The position numbers and the translations under genes are program-made. Positions 41,478 to 50,010 of a stretch of 64,000 bases of DNA are shown piece after piece. The DNA comes from Nocardioides albertanoniae. Lineage in GTDB: Bacteria > Actinomycetota > Actinomycetes > Propionibacteriales > Nocardioidaceae. The DNA lies in contig NZ_VFOV01000001.1 of the NCBI RefSeq assembly GCF_006716315.1, positions 1,656,501 to 1,720,500 of the forward strand, given 5' to 3'. Position 1 is the first letter of the stretch. Each line of letters opens with the position of its first letter. Under the pieces are notes generated by a model. It saw only the letters and a list, made by a program, of their open reading frames with translations, was not told the origin of the DNA and did not search any database.

Positions 41478-42483
41478 AGTGCTCCTCCTCCGCGCCGACG
41501 TGTGCCGCGTGGCGGTGGCCGTCGTGGATGTAGTCGACGTGGTCTCCGTGCTCGACCGCGACATGTCCGCACTTCTCACCGTGCTGGTGCGGGTGCTCCT
41601 CGTCGACCGGCTGCTCGGGCGGCTCGGTCTCGGGGAAGGGCGCCACGAGGGCGCGCCGCCTGCGCAGCCAGGCTCCGATCGGCCAGACCAGGAAGAAGCC
41701 GGCCAGCGCGACCAGCACGATGCTGGGTCCGGGCTGCACGTTGGCGCCCGTACGCGAGAGTGCGGCCGCCAGGACCAGGCCACCGACGGAGGCGAGCAGC
41801 CCGGCGCCCATCGCGCCCAGCAGCGTCATCCGGAACGACCGGGTCAGCTGCTGCACGATCGCCACCGGCACGACCATGAGCGCCGAGACGAGCAGCAGCC
41901 CCACCGTACGCATCGCGATCACGACGCTCAGCGCGGCGAGCACAGCGACCAGGATCGAGTAGAACCGCACCGGCAGCCCGGCGACCTTCGCGTAGTCGGG
42001 GTCCTGGGAGACCGCGAACAGCTGTGGCGAGAGCCCGACGCAGAGGACGATGAGCACGACAGAGAGCGCCATCGTCACGAGCAGGTCGTCGACCGAGATC
42101 GTCAGGATCGAGCCGAAGAGGAACTCCTGCAACCGGGAGGCGCCGGTGCCGGCGAGCCCGGTGACGAAGACGCCGCCGGCGAGCCCGCCGTAGAACAGCA
42201 TCGCCAGCGCGACATCACCTTCGGCGTGACCGCGCTCGCGAACGATCTCGATCACCACGGCTCCGGCGATCGCCACGACCACCGCGGTCCAGGTGGGGGA
42301 GGTCTGGGTCCACAGTCCGATCGCGACGCCGGTGACGGCGACGTGGCCGATGCCGTCGCCCATCAGGGCCAGCCGTCGCTGGACGATGTAGGTGCCGACC
42401 GCGGGTGCCGCGACCCCGACGAGGAACGCCGCGATCAGGGCGCGTTGCATGAACGGCACCGAGAAGAGCTCGAAGAGTGTCAT
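41464..42483 (-). CDS. znuB: Zinc ABC transporter permease ZnuB with His/Cys-rich tail
   Basis: A 339-residue ABC-3 family permease with eight or nine membrane helices (FMQRALIAAFLVGVAAPAVGTYIVQRRLALMGDGIGHVAVTG is the typical start). About 42 residues at the C-terminus are unusual: an EEHPHQHGEKCGH start, then HGDHVDYIHDGHRHAAH and a final HYDEH, giving over ten His and one Cys. A very similar motif occurs elsewhere in actinobacteria as a stand-alone small protein near zinc genes, as I recall, so this looks like a fusion. It may be a cytoplasmic zinc chelator or sensor. The start overlaps the znuC stop (ATGA). Confidence 0.9.
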   Translation of the reverse strand: MTLFELFSVPFMQRALIAAFLVGVAAPAVGTYIVQRRLALMGDGIGHVAVTGVAIGLWTQTSPTWTAVVVAIAGAVVIEIVRERGHAEGDVALAMLFYGGLAGGVFVTGLAGTGASRLQEFLFGSILTISVDDLLVTMALSVVLIVLCVGLSPQLFAVSQDPDYAKVAGLPVRFYSILVAVLAALSVVIAMRTVGLLLVSALMVVPVAIVQQLTRSFRMTLLGAMGAGLLASVGGLVLAAALSRTGANVQPGPSIVLVALAGFFLVWPIGAWLRRRRALVAPFPETEPPEQPVDEEHPHQHGEKCGHVAVEHGDHVDYIHDGHRHAAHVGAEEEHYDEH

Positions 42484-43295
42484 CAGAGCTCCTTGAGGGG
42501 AGTCGGGACGGCGGCGTTGGTCTCAGGCGTCGACGCGTCGTCGCAGTGGACGTGCGCGGCGTCGAACCCCTGCGCATGGACGTCGGCGTCGGAGAGGGGA
42601 GCGCCGTCGTAGGCCTTGCGTCCGTCACGCATCACGACGGCGCGGTCGACCAGCGGCGCGAGCGGACCGAGCTCGTGGGCGACCAGCACGATGGTCGCGC
42701 CGTCGTGCTTGAGGCGCCGCAGCGCCCCGGCCAGGGCGTGCTGGTTGGGCAGGTCGACCCCGGCGGTGGGCTCGTCGAGCAGCAGCAGCTCCGGGCGGCC
42801 GGCGAGCGCTCGCGCGATCAGCACCCTCTGGAGCTGGCCACCGGAGAGCTGGGCGATGCCGCGATGGGCGTACGCATCCATCCCGACCACCTCGAGCGCC
42901 GATCGGATCGCGGCCCGGTCTGCGCTGCGCAGCGGGCGCAGCAGCTTGCGGTGGGTGAGCCGGCCGGAGGCGACGACCTCCCAGACCGATGCCGGCACAC
43001 CGCCGGAGGCAGTCGAGCGCTGCGGCACGTAGCCGATCCGCGACCAGTCGTGGAAGCCCGCGAGGGGGCGGCCGAAGAGCTCCAGGCGCCCGGCCGAGAG
43101 CGGGTTGAGGCCGACCAAGGTGCGTACGAGCGTCGACTTTCCGGAGCCGTTGGCGCCCATCAGCGCGACGAACTCGCCGCGGTCGACGCTCAGGTCGACC
43201 TCACGCAGGACGGGGCGTCCGGACAGCGCGACGTCCCCGCGCAGCAGCTGCACGGGGACATCGGCGGGGACGGTGCTGCTCCCTGTTGTGGTCAC
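42483..43295 (-). CDS. znuC: Zinc ABC transporter ATP-binding protein ZnuC
   Basis: A 270-residue ABC ATPase: Walker A GANGSGKST, Q-loop YVPQRS, signature LSGGQLQRVLIARAL, Walker B LLLLDEPTAGVD and H-loop VAHE. It powers the ZnuB permease. A C-terminal extension carries several His, Cys and Asp (VHCDD). GTG 43295 overlaps the stop of znuA by four bases, so the three transport genes and zur form a coupled operon. Confidence 0.93.
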   Translation of the reverse strand: MTTTGSSTVPADVPVQLLRGDVALSGRPVLREVDLSVDRGEFVALMGANGSGKSTLVRTLVGLNPLSAGRLELFGRPLAGFHDWSRIGYVPQRSTASGGVPASVWEVVASGRLTHRKLLRPLRSADRAAIRSALEVVGMDAYAHRGIAQLSGGQLQRVLIARALAGRPELLLLDEPTAGVDLPNQHALAGALRRLKHDGATIVLVAHELGPLAPLVDRAVVMRDGRKAYDGAPLSDADVHAQGFDAAHVHCDDASTPETNAAVPTPLKEL

Positions 43296-44260
43296 TGACA
43301 ACCGTTGGCCGCCTTCAGGGCGTCGAGGTTCTGGCGCATGAGGGAAAGGTAGTCCTCTTTCTCGGTGTCCGCGGAGAGGCCCTCGATCGGGTCGAGCACG
43401 GCGGTCTTCAGGCCGAGGTCGCCGGCAAGGGTGTCGGCGAGCGCGGCGCTGACCAGGCGCTCGGAGAAGATCGTGGTCACGTCGTGCTCGCGTGCGTGCT
43501 CGCCGATGTCGGCGAGCTGGGCCGGGTTGGGCTCGGCGTCGGGGGTCAGGCCGGCGATCGACTCGAACTCCAGGCCGTACTTGCTCAGGTAGGCGAAGGC
43601 GTCGTGGGAGACCACGACCTCCTTGATCCGGCACTTCGCGAGCCCGGTCGTGAACTCCTTGTCGACCGCGCCCAGGTCGTCGGTCAGCGCCTTGGCGTTG
43701 GCCTCGTAGGTCTTGGCGTTGTCGGGGTCGGCCTTCGCCAGAGCATCGCGTACGTCGCCGGCATACTGCGCCAGCAGCAGCGGGTCGTGCCAGAAGTGGG
43801 GGTCAAGATCGCCGTGGTCGTGCCCCTCCTCGGCGTGGGCCGCTTCGTCCTCGTCGCCGTGGTCGTCACCGTGGTCGTGCTCTTCGCCGTGGCGGAGCTC
43901 GACGGACTTCTCGACGTCGACGACCTCGCCGGGCACGTCCTGCTCGATCGCGTCGTCGACGGCCGGCTGGAAGCCGTGCTCGGTGAGGATCACGTCGGCG
44001 CTCTGCAGCGCGGCGGTCTGGTTGATGCTGAGCTCGAGGTCGTGGGGCTCGACGCCCGGCTTGGTGAGGCCGGTGACGTCGGTCAGGTCGCCTCCGACCC
44101 GCTCAGCGACGTACTGCAGCGGGTAGAAAGCGGCGGCGACCTGGACTTTTCCGGACTCTGAGCCGGCCGAGCCGGAGTCGTCGGTGAACGCGGCGCAGCC
44201 GGAGCTGAGCAGAAGTGCGCCGGCCGCGAGGAGGCCGACGGGACGGACTGTGGGGGTCAT
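43292..44260 (-). CDS. znuA: Zinc-binding lipoprotein ZnuA
   Basis: A 322-residue cluster A-I substrate-binding protein. Lipobox SSGC ends at Cys22. The metal site ligands follow the ZnuA pattern: LEL...EHGFQPAV region, WHDPLLLAQYAGDVRD (His) and SHDAFAYLSKYGLEF (His). A His/Asp/Glu-rich loop (residues about 115-150, with HGEEHDHGDDHGDED) is diagnostic of zinc rather than manganese transport. ATG 44260 is chosen as it sits at the Zur box; a start three codons earlier is possible. It is preceded on the same strand by bioD, whose stop is only 12 bases upstream. Confidence 0.93.
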   Translation of the reverse strand: MTPTVRPVGLLAAGALLLSSGCAAFTDDSGSAGSESGKVQVAAAFYPLQYVAERVGGDLTDVTGLTKPGVEPHDLELSINQTAALQSADVILTEHGFQPAVDDAIEQDVPGEVVDVEKSVELRHGEEHDHGDDHGDEDEAAHAEEGHDHGDLDPHFWHDPLLLAQYAGDVRDALAKADPDNAKTYEANAKALTDDLGAVDKEFTTGLAKCRIKEVVVSHDAFAYLSKYGLEFESIAGLTPDAEPNPAQLADIGEHAREHDVTTIFSERLVSAALADTLAGDLGLKTAVLDPIEGLSADTEKEDYLSLMRQNLDALKAANGCQ

Positions 44261-44274
44261 GAGAACCATTCTCA
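44260..44274. promoter_or_regulatory. Zur-type operator 1
   Basis: TGAGAACCATTCTCA, perfect six-base arms around three bases, overlaps the znuA start codon on the minus strand and the bioD stop codon. Confidence 0.68.
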
Positions 44275-44919
44275 GACCTGTTGAGAATGGTTGTCAATTC
44301 CTTTCGGGATGGCGCTCAGGAGGGGGACACCGGTGACGCGGGGGAGGTCGTCGCGGTTGCACCGCTCGGCCAGCCCGGGGTCGCTCGGCCACGACCCGAT
44401 GATCAGCCCGTCGGGCTCGTAGCCACGTGCGCGCAGCGCGGCCACGGTCAGCTCGGTGTGGTTGAGGGTGCCCAGGCCGGCCGAGGTGACGATGACGAAC
44501 GACGTGGGCGTACGGGCGGCCCGCAGTGCGTCGGCGAGATCGAGGAGGGTGCCGCCGTGGGTGTCGAGGCGCACCAGCAGGCCGCCAGACCCTTCGACGA
44601 GCACGAGATCGTTGTCGCTGGCCAGGGCCGAGACCCTCGGAGCGTACGCAGCGACCCGGGGGATCTCCACGCCGGCCCGTCTCGCGGCGGTGTCGGGGGC
44701 GAGCGGCTCCTCGAGGGTGGTCAGCTCGTGCACCTCGATCCCGGTGCGCCGGTGGATCTCGGCGGCGTCGCTGTCACCGTCGGCGGTGCCGGTCTGCACC
44801 GGCTTCACGACCGCCACGCTCTCGCCGGCGTCGCGCGCCCGGGCTGCCAGCGTCGCCGTCGCGACCGTCTTGCCGAGCCCTGTGCTGGTGCCGGTGACGA
44901 TCAGCACGCGGCCGGTCAT
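44272..44919 (-). CDS. bioD: Dethiobiotin synthetase
   Basis: A 215-residue ATP-dependent carboxylase that closes the ureido ring of biotin (DAPA to dethiobiotin). The P-loop is GTSTGLGKT near residue 9, followed by VAVVKPVQTG (substrate Lys), VEGSGGLLV and TSAGLGTLNHTELT. It is the last gene of bioBAFD on the minus strand. A 28-bp perfect palindrome lies 12 bases upstream of its start, and its 3' end contains the Zur boxes that control znuA. Confidence 0.95.
   Translation of the reverse strand: MTGRVLIVTGTSTGLGKTVATATLAARARDAGESVAVVKPVQTGTADGDSDAAEIHRRTGIEVHELTTLEEPLAPDTAARRAGVEIPRVAAYAPRVSALASDNDLVLVEGSGGLLVRLDTHGGTLLDLADALRAARTPTSFVIVTSAGLGTLNHTELTVAALRARGYEPDGLIIGSWPSDPGLAERCNRDDLPRVTGVPLLSAIPKGIDNHSQQV
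44281..44297. promoter_or_regulatory. Zur-type operator 2
   Basis: TTGAGAATGGTTGTCAA fits the actinobacterial Zur pattern (TGA/TCA ends around an AT-rich AATGGTT core). It lies 21 bases upstream of znuA and inside the last codons of bioD. Confidence 0.72.
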
Positions 44920-44931
44920 GCCGTGCCTCGC

Positions 44932-44959
44932 ATGCTCACCGAGGTACCTCGGTGAGCAT
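44932..44959. repeat. Perfect 28-bp palindrome between bioF and bioD
   Basis: The arms ATGCTCACCGAGGT and ACCTCGGTGAGCAT meet without a spacer. It fills over half of the 52-bp bioF-bioD gap, 12 bases before the bioD ATG. It could be an operator or an RNA stem in the operon mRNA. Confidence 0.92.
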
Positions 44960-44971
44960 TCAGCGGCGCTC

Positions 44972-46144
44972 TCACCGGACCTCGCCCACGATCGTGTCGA
45001 TGGCCTTGCACGCCCGCTCCCACGCCTCCTCGGTGACACCCGCCCCGGCCGTGACCCGCAGCCGGGAGACCCCGTCGGGCACGGACGGTGGGCGGAAGCA
45101 GCCGACGCGTACGCCTTCGGCGAGCAGATCTGCCTGAGCGGCGACGGCAGCCTCGGGCGACGGCATCGGCACCGACAGCACCGCGCCGGCGGGGGCCGCG
45201 ACCCCGAGGGCCCGGGCCAGCGCGGTGACGCGGGCGCGGATGGTGTCGGCCAGGTCCGGGCCGGAGCGTGCGACCCGCGCGGCAGCCAAGGCAGCGGCGG
45301 TCGAGGCGGGCGCCAGCCCGGTGTCGAAGATGAACGGCCGGGCGGTGTTGACCAGATGGTCGAGCACCGCTCCCGGCCCGAGCACGGCACCACCCTGACT
45401 GCCCAGGCTCTTGGAGAGGGTCGCGGTGACCAGCACGTCGGGCCTCCCGGCGAGACCGCGCCGATGCACGAGCCCGGGCCCGTGCACGCCGACACCATGA
45501 GCCTCGTCGACCACGAGCAGCGCGCCGTGCTCGGCGCACGCCGCCGCCAGCTCGGTCAGCGGTGCCTCGTCGCCGAGCACCGAGTAGATCGACTCGGCCA
45601 GCACCAGGGTGCGTACGCCGGGGCGAGCGGCCAGCGCGGCCCGCACCGCGGCCACGTCGTTGTGCGGCACCACGGTGAGCTGCGCGCGGGAGAGCCGCAC
45701 CGCGTCGATCAACGAGGCGTGGATGTGCGCGTCGGAGACGACATGGGCCGAGCGGTCGGCCAGCGCGCCGACGACCGAGAGGTTGGCGTGATAGCCGGTC
45801 GAGAACGTCAGCGCCGTCGGCTGCCCCAGCCAGTCGGCGAGCTCGTGCTCGAGCTCCTGATGAAGCCTCAGTGTGCCCGTGACCAGGCGTGATGCACCCG
45901 CCCCGCCGCCCCAGAGCAGCGCCGCGTCGGCCGCGGCGCGACGCACATCAGGGTGGCGCGAGAGCCCCAGGTAGTCGTTCCCGGCCAGATCGATGGTGTC
46001 GTCGCCGGGCCCACGCGGCCGCAGCCGCCTGGTCAGGCCGGCCGCCTCCCGAGCTGTGGCAGCCTCAGCGATCCAGCTCTCCCACCTAGTCTTCGACCGA
46101 CCCCGGTCTGTCGACTCCGGCGAGCCGTCCAGCGCCTTGCTCAT
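44972..46144 (-). CDS. bioF: 8-Amino-7-oxononanoate synthase
   Basis: A 390-residue PLP enzyme that condenses pimeloyl-thioester with alanine. Visible are AGNDYLGLSRHP, FSTGYHANLSVVGALADR, VVDEAHGVGVHGPGLVH and the PLP Lys in TATLSKSLGSQGG. ATG 46144 overlaps the bioA stop by one base. The gene is normal in length for the family. Confidence 0.95.
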   Translation of the reverse strand: MSKALDGSPESTDRGRSKTRWESWIAEAATAREAAGLTRRLRPRGPGDDTIDLAGNDYLGLSRHPDVRRAAADAALLWGGGAGASRLVTGTLRLHQELEHELADWLGQPTALTFSTGYHANLSVVGALADRSAHVVSDAHIHASLIDAVRLSRAQLTVVPHNDVAAVRAALAARPGVRTLVLAESIYSVLGDEAPLTELAAACAEHGALLVVDEAHGVGVHGPGLVHRRGLAGRPDVLVTATLSKSLGSQGGAVLGPGAVLDHLVNTARPFIFDTGLAPASTAAALAAARVARSGPDLADTIRARVTALARALGVAAPAGAVLSVPMPSPEAAVAAQADLLAEGVRVGCFRPPSVPDGVSRLRVTAGAGVTEEAWERACKAIDTIVGEVR

Positions 46145-47442
46145 CAGGCCACCTCCGCGGCAGCAGCGATCGCGCGGCAGATGCGGACGAGGTCGGCGTC
46201 GTCGGTGACGTAGGGCGGCATGGTGTAGATCAGGTGGCGGAACGGCCGGATCCAGACCCCTTCCCGCAGCGCCGCCGCGGTGGCGCGGGCGGAGTCGATC
46301 GGGCGGTCGAGCTCGACCACGCCGACCGCCCCGAGGGTGCGGACGCCGGTGACCCCGGGCAGGTCGGCGAGCGGCGAGAGGCCGGCGGAGAGTGCGGTGG
46401 AGATGCGGCGTACGTCCTGCTCCCAGCCGCGAGCTGCCAGCAGGTCGAGCGAGGCGAGCGCCACCGCGCAGGCGAGCGGGTTGCCCATGAAGGTGGGGCC
46501 GTGCATCAGCACGCCCGACTCGCTGCGCGAGATCGCGTGCGCGATCTCGGTGGTGGTCACCACGGCCGCCAGGGTCATGTAGCCGCCGGTCAGCGCCTTG
46601 CCGAGGCAGAGGATGTCGGGCGTGACCTGCGCGGACACGAAGAGGTCGCCGGTGCGGCCGAGCCCGGTGGCGACCTCGTCGAAGATCAGCGCCAGACCGT
46701 GCTCGTCGGCGATCTCGCGCAGCACGCCCAGGCAGCGGTCGTCGTAGACCCACATCCCGCCCGCGCCCTGGAGCCGCGGCTCGACGACGATCCCGGCGAG
46801 CTCGTGGGCGTGGGCCTCGGCGAGGCGGCGTACGCCCTCGGCCCATGCCTCCACGTCCCCGCCCGGCGCGGGCGGCCGTTCGGCGAAGACCTGCGGAGCC
46901 AGCACGTCGGTGAACATCGAGTGCATCCCACCGACCGGGTCGCACACGCTCATGCAGCCGAAGGTGTCACCGTGGTAGCCGCCGCGAAGGCTCAGCAGGC
47001 GGGTGCGCTCGGGCCGCCCGCGTCCGCGCTGGCTCTGCAGCGCCATCTTGATCGCCACCTCGACGCTCACCGACCCGGAGTCGGCCAGGAAGACGTGCTG
47101 CAGCGGGTCGGGCGTGATTGCGACGAGCCGCTCGGCGAGATCGACCGCGGGGGCGTGGGTCAGGCCGCCGAACATCACGTGCGCCATCCGTCCGGCCTGC
47201 TCGGCGAGCGCGGCGTCGAGCTCGGGCACGCGATAGCCGTGCACCGCCGACCACCACGACGACATGGCGTCGACGACCTCGAGACGCTCGCCGTCGTCGC
47301 CGGCGAGATGGAGGCGTACGCCCTCGGCGCCGGTCACGAGCCGCACCGGGGCGGGCTCGGTCATCGAGGTGTAGGGGTGCCAGAGGTGCTCGCGGTCGAA
47401 GGTGAGCAGCTCGGCGCCCCGCTCAAGCGTTGGCAGCGACAT
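46144..47442 (-). CDS. bioA: Adenosylmethionine-8-amino-7-oxononanoate aminotransferase
   Basis: A 432-residue class III aminotransferase that makes 7,8-diaminopelargonate. It has the BioA marks LWHPYTSM (substrate pocket), [38 protein letters not shown] and PLP Lys in [18 protein letters not shown] 47442 (MSLPTLERG) is chosen; an extension to 47562 would be an Ala-rich reading of the bioB tail in another frame. It overlaps the end of bioB by 20 bases. Confidence 0.95.
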   Translation of the reverse strand: MSLPTLERGAELLTFDREHLWHPYTSMTEPAPVRLVTGAEGVRLHLAGDDGERLEVVDAMSSWWSAVHGYRVPELDAALAEQAGRMAHVMFGGLTHAPAVDLAERLVAITPDPLQHVFLADSGSVSVEVAIKMALQSQRGRGRPERTRLLSLRGGYHGDTFGCMSVCDPVGGMHSMFTDVLAPQVFAERPPAPGGDVEAWAEGVRRLAEAHAHELAGIVVEPRLQGAGGMWVYDDRCLGVLREIADEHGLALIFDEVATGLGRTGDLFVSAQVTPDILCLGKALTGGYMTLAAVVTTTEIAHAISRSESGVLMHGPTFMGNPLACAVALASLDLLAARGWEQDVRRISTALSAGLSPLADLPGVTGVRTLGAVGVVELDRPIDSARATAAALREGVWIRPFRHLIYTMPPYVTDDADLVRICRAIAAAAEVA

Positions 47443-48592
47443 CGGTTCCCGCTCCGCGACGCCGGATCGCCGGGCCCTCCGGCTCGTCGTGGCCGCCGCA
47501 ACCGCCGCCGCAACCGTCTCCGCAGCTGCTGCCACAACCGCCGGCGACCCGGTCGGTGGCACCGGCGGCCCTCGCGCGATGCTCCTCGATCAGCTCCTCG
47601 AACGCCCCGGCGTCCATGCCGAGGATGACGAAGCCGTTCTCGCGCAGCATCTCCAGGTCGGCCAGCGCGTCCTGTCCCTCGGAGGTCAGGTAGTCGCCGA
47701 GGAAGATCGAGTTGGCGACGTGCAGGGCGGTCGCCTGCAGCGTACGCAGGTGCATCTCACGCCCCGCCGCGATCCGGATCTCCTTGTCGGGGCAGACGAA
47801 GCGCGCCATCGCCAGGATCTTCACGCAGCGGGCGGGGGAGAGCTCCCAGGTGTTCTCGTACGGAGTGCCGTCGAACGGCATCAGGAAGTTGACCGGGATC
47901 GAGTCGGCGTCGAGCTCCTTGAGTGCGAAGAGCGCCTCGACGAGCTGCTCGTCGCTCTCGCCCAGACCCGCGATCAGGCCCGAGCACGGCGAGAGGCCGG
48001 CGTCCTTCGCCTTGTCGATCGTGTCGATGCGGTCGGCGTAGGTGTGGGTCTGCACGATGTTGTCGTGGTTGGACTCGGCGGTGTTGATGTTGTGGTTGTA
48101 CGCATCCACCCCCGCTGCCTTGAGCCGCTCGGCCTGGCCGCCCTTGAGCAGCCCGAGACAGGCGCAGACCTCGACGCCCTCGTGCTCGTCCTTGAGCGCT
48201 GAGGTCATCTCGACGACCTTGTCGATGTCGCGTTCGGAGGGCCCGCGGCCCGAGGAGACCATGCAGACTCGTGTCGCCCCGCCGCGGAGTCCGGCGCCGG
48301 CCTGCTCGAGCGTCTCGTCCTTGGAGAGCCAGGAGTACTTGAGCACGGGCGCCTGCGAGCCGAGCGCCTGGCTGCAGTAGTTGCAGTTCTCCGGGCACAG
48401 CCCCGACTTCAGGTTGACCAGGTAGTTCACCTTCACGGTGTTGGAGAAATGCTCCCGCCGCAGCCTCCCGGCCGCGGCGACGACGCTCATCAGCTCCGCG
48501 TCGGGCGCACGCAGCACCGCCACCGCGTCGTCGGCGCTGGCGGCCCCGCCGGCCAGGATCCGGTCTGCCAGCTGGTCGAAGGCTGTCGTCAT
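47423..48592 (-). CDS. bioB: Biotin synthase with Cys-rich C-terminal tail
   Basis: A 389-residue radical SAM enzyme that inserts sulfur into dethiobiotin. The 4Fe-4S motif CPENCNYC is at residues 66-73; cluster-2 ligands lie in [18 protein letters not shown] and the later Arg in RIAAGREMH. The tail after about residue 340 is unusual: four Cys with spacing CX3CX3CX3C (353, 357, 361, 365) in a Gly-rich context. It could bind an extra metal or Fe-S cluster. ATG 48592 follows GAGGAG. Two BioQ-type boxes lie in its upstream region. Confidence 0.95.
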   Translation of the reverse strand: MTTAFDQLADRILAGGAASADDAVAVLRAPDAELMSVVAAAGRLRREHFSNTVKVNYLVNLKSGLCPENCNYCSQALGSQAPVLKYSWLSKDETLEQAGAGLRGGATRVCMVSSGRGPSERDIDKVVEMTSALKDEHEGVEVCACLGLLKGGQAERLKAAGVDAYNHNINTAESNHDNIVQTHTYADRIDTIDKAKDAGLSPCSGLIAGLGESDEQLVEALFALKELDADSIPVNFLMPFDGTPYENTWELSPARCVKILAMARFVCPDKEIRIAAGREMHLRTLQATALHVANSIFLGDYLTSEGQDALADLEMLRENGFVILGMDAGAFEELIEEHRARAAGATDRVAGGCGSSCGDGCGGGCGGHDEPEGPAIRRRGAGTDVAANA

Positions 48593-48622
48593 GTGATGCG
48601 TCTCCTCGGGTGATAGCAAACC

Positions 48623-48635
48623 TGAACACCGTTCA
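48623..48635. promoter_or_regulatory. BioQ-type operator 1
   Basis: TGAACACCGTTCA matches the 13-bp BioQ motif TGAAC-N3-GTTCA described in Corynebacterium. It is 31 bases upstream of bioB on its template side. Confidence 0.85.
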
Positions 48636-48637
48636 AC

Positions 48638-48650
48638 TGAACGGCGTTCA
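48638..48650. promoter_or_regulatory. BioQ-type operator 2
   Basis: TGAACGGCGTTCA is a second exact match to TGAAC-N3-GTTCA, two bases from the first, so two repressor dimers could bind side by side. bioQ itself is not in the window. Confidence 0.85.
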
Positions 48651-48702
48651 GGTTAGGTGGGTCCAGCCTGCTTGGCAACAGAGGTGTCCAGCTGCACGCG
48701 GC

Positions 48703-48708
48703 TACGAT
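48703..48708 (+). promoter_or_regulatory. Putative -10 hexamer of the S33 peptidase gene
   Basis: TACGAT with seven bases to GTG 48716. This promoter is divergent from bioB and about 50 bp from the BioQ boxes. Confidence 0.45.
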
Positions 48709-48715
48709 CGGTCGC

Positions 48716-49954
48716 GTGCGCATCGAGACGATCCCTGGCCTGGTGTTGATCGAGCACGAGATCGAGGTGCCGCTCGACCATCTCGGCGGCGGGGGAGAGA
48801 CGCTGACCGTCTTCGCCCGCGAGGTGCGCCGCCCGGGTGATCGCGACGACCGCGACGCGCTGCTCTTCCTGCAGGGCGGCCCGGGCGGCGAGGGCCCGCG
48901 TCCGGTCAACGTGCCGATGGTGCCGGGGTGGCTGGAGCGGGCACTTCAGGACTACCGGGTGATCCTCCTCGACCAGCGAGGGACCGGGCGCTCGACGCCG
49001 CTCACCGCGATGACCCAGATGAGCCCGGCCGAGCAGGCCGACCACCTGGCTCACTTCCGCGCCGACTCGATCGTCGAGGACGCCGAGCTGCTCCGTGCCC
49101 ATCTGGGCATCTCACGCTGGTCGCTGCTGGGGCAGTCGTTCGGCGGATTCTGCTCGCTGCGCTACCTCTCGACCCATCCCGAGTCGCTGCGCGAGGTGCT
49201 GTTCACCGGGGGAGTGCCGGCGGTCGGCGTGCCTCTCGACGAGGTCTACGCCGCCACCTTCGCCCGCACGATCGAGCTCACCGAGCGCCACTACGCCCGC
49301 TTCCCGGGCGACCGCGACCGGATGCGCGCCCTGGTCGAGCGTTGCGACGCCAGCGAGATCCGGCTCCCGCACGGCGGTCTCCTCTCCGCCGCTCAGGCGC
49401 GCTCCATCGGCATCCGCCTGGGCATGACCGGCGGCTCCGAGCAGATCCACCACCTCCTCGAGCGCGACCCGGCCGGCCTTGGTTTCGGGCACGAGGTCGC
49501 GGCCCTGCTGCCCTTCAGCGGACACGCCCCGCTCTACGCGCTCGTGCACGAGGCCTGCTACGCCGATGGGCAGGCGACGCGGTGGGCCTCCGCGCGGGTC
49601 CGGCCCGCGGCGTACGAGGATCCGACGCTGTTCACCGCCGAGCACCTCTTCCCGTGGCACTTCACCGAAGACCCGCTGCTCGCTCCCTTCGCCGACGCCG
49701 CGGACCTGCTCGCCGAGCGCGAGTGGCCGAGCCTCTACGACCCGGCCGCGCTGGCCACCGTCGACGTCCCGTGCGCCGCGGCGGTCTACTACGACGACCC
49801 CTACGTCCTGCGCGAGCACTCGCTCGCCACCGCCGGCCTGGTGCCCACCCTGCGCCCGTGGATCACCAACGCGCACCTCCACAACGGCCTCAACGTCGCG
49901 CCCGACGAGGTGCTCGGGCGCCTCATCGGCATGGTCCGCGGACGCCTCGATTGA
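48716..49954 (+). CDS. S33-family alpha/beta hydrolase (proline iminopeptidase-like)
   Basis: A 412-residue cytoplasmic hydrolase. The oxyanion segment LLFLQGGPGGEGPRP (HGGPG-like), LLDQRGTGRSTPL and nucleophile elbow GQSFGG near residue 139 are typical of prolyl aminopeptidases. The C-terminal His lies in NAHLHNGLN. It probably removes N-terminal residues from peptides. GTG 48716 is supported by the -10 hexamer upstream. Although divergent from bioB it is too long and unlike BioH. Confidence 0.86.
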   Translation: MRIETIPGLVLIEHEIEVPLDHLGGGGETLTVFAREVRRPGDRDDRDALLFLQGGPGGEGPRPVNVPMVPGWLERALQDYRVILLDQRGTGRSTPLTAMTQMSPAEQADHLAHFRADSIVEDAELLRAHLGISRWSLLGQSFGGFCSLRYLSTHPESLREVLFTGGVPAVGVPLDEVYAATFARTIELTERHYARFPGDRDRMRALVERCDASEIRLPHGGLLSAAQARSIGIRLGMTGGSEQIHHLLERDPAGLGFGHEVAALLPFSGHAPLYALVHEACYADGQATRWASARVRPAAYEDPTLFTAEHLFPWHFTEDPLLAPFADAADLLAEREWPSLYDPAALATVDVPCAAAVYYDDPYVLREHSLATAGLVPTLRPWITNAHLHNGLNVAPDEVLGRLIGMVRGRLD

Positions 49955-50010
49955 CCAACGAGACACCAACACCTGGCGCCACAGCCACCGCGCTCCGGCA
50001 TCCTGTGCGC

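Noticed and set aside
48716..49954. BioH-type pimeloyl esterase next to bioB
   Set aside because: The protein is over 400 residues with proline-iminopeptidase signatures, unlike the roughly 250-residue BioH.
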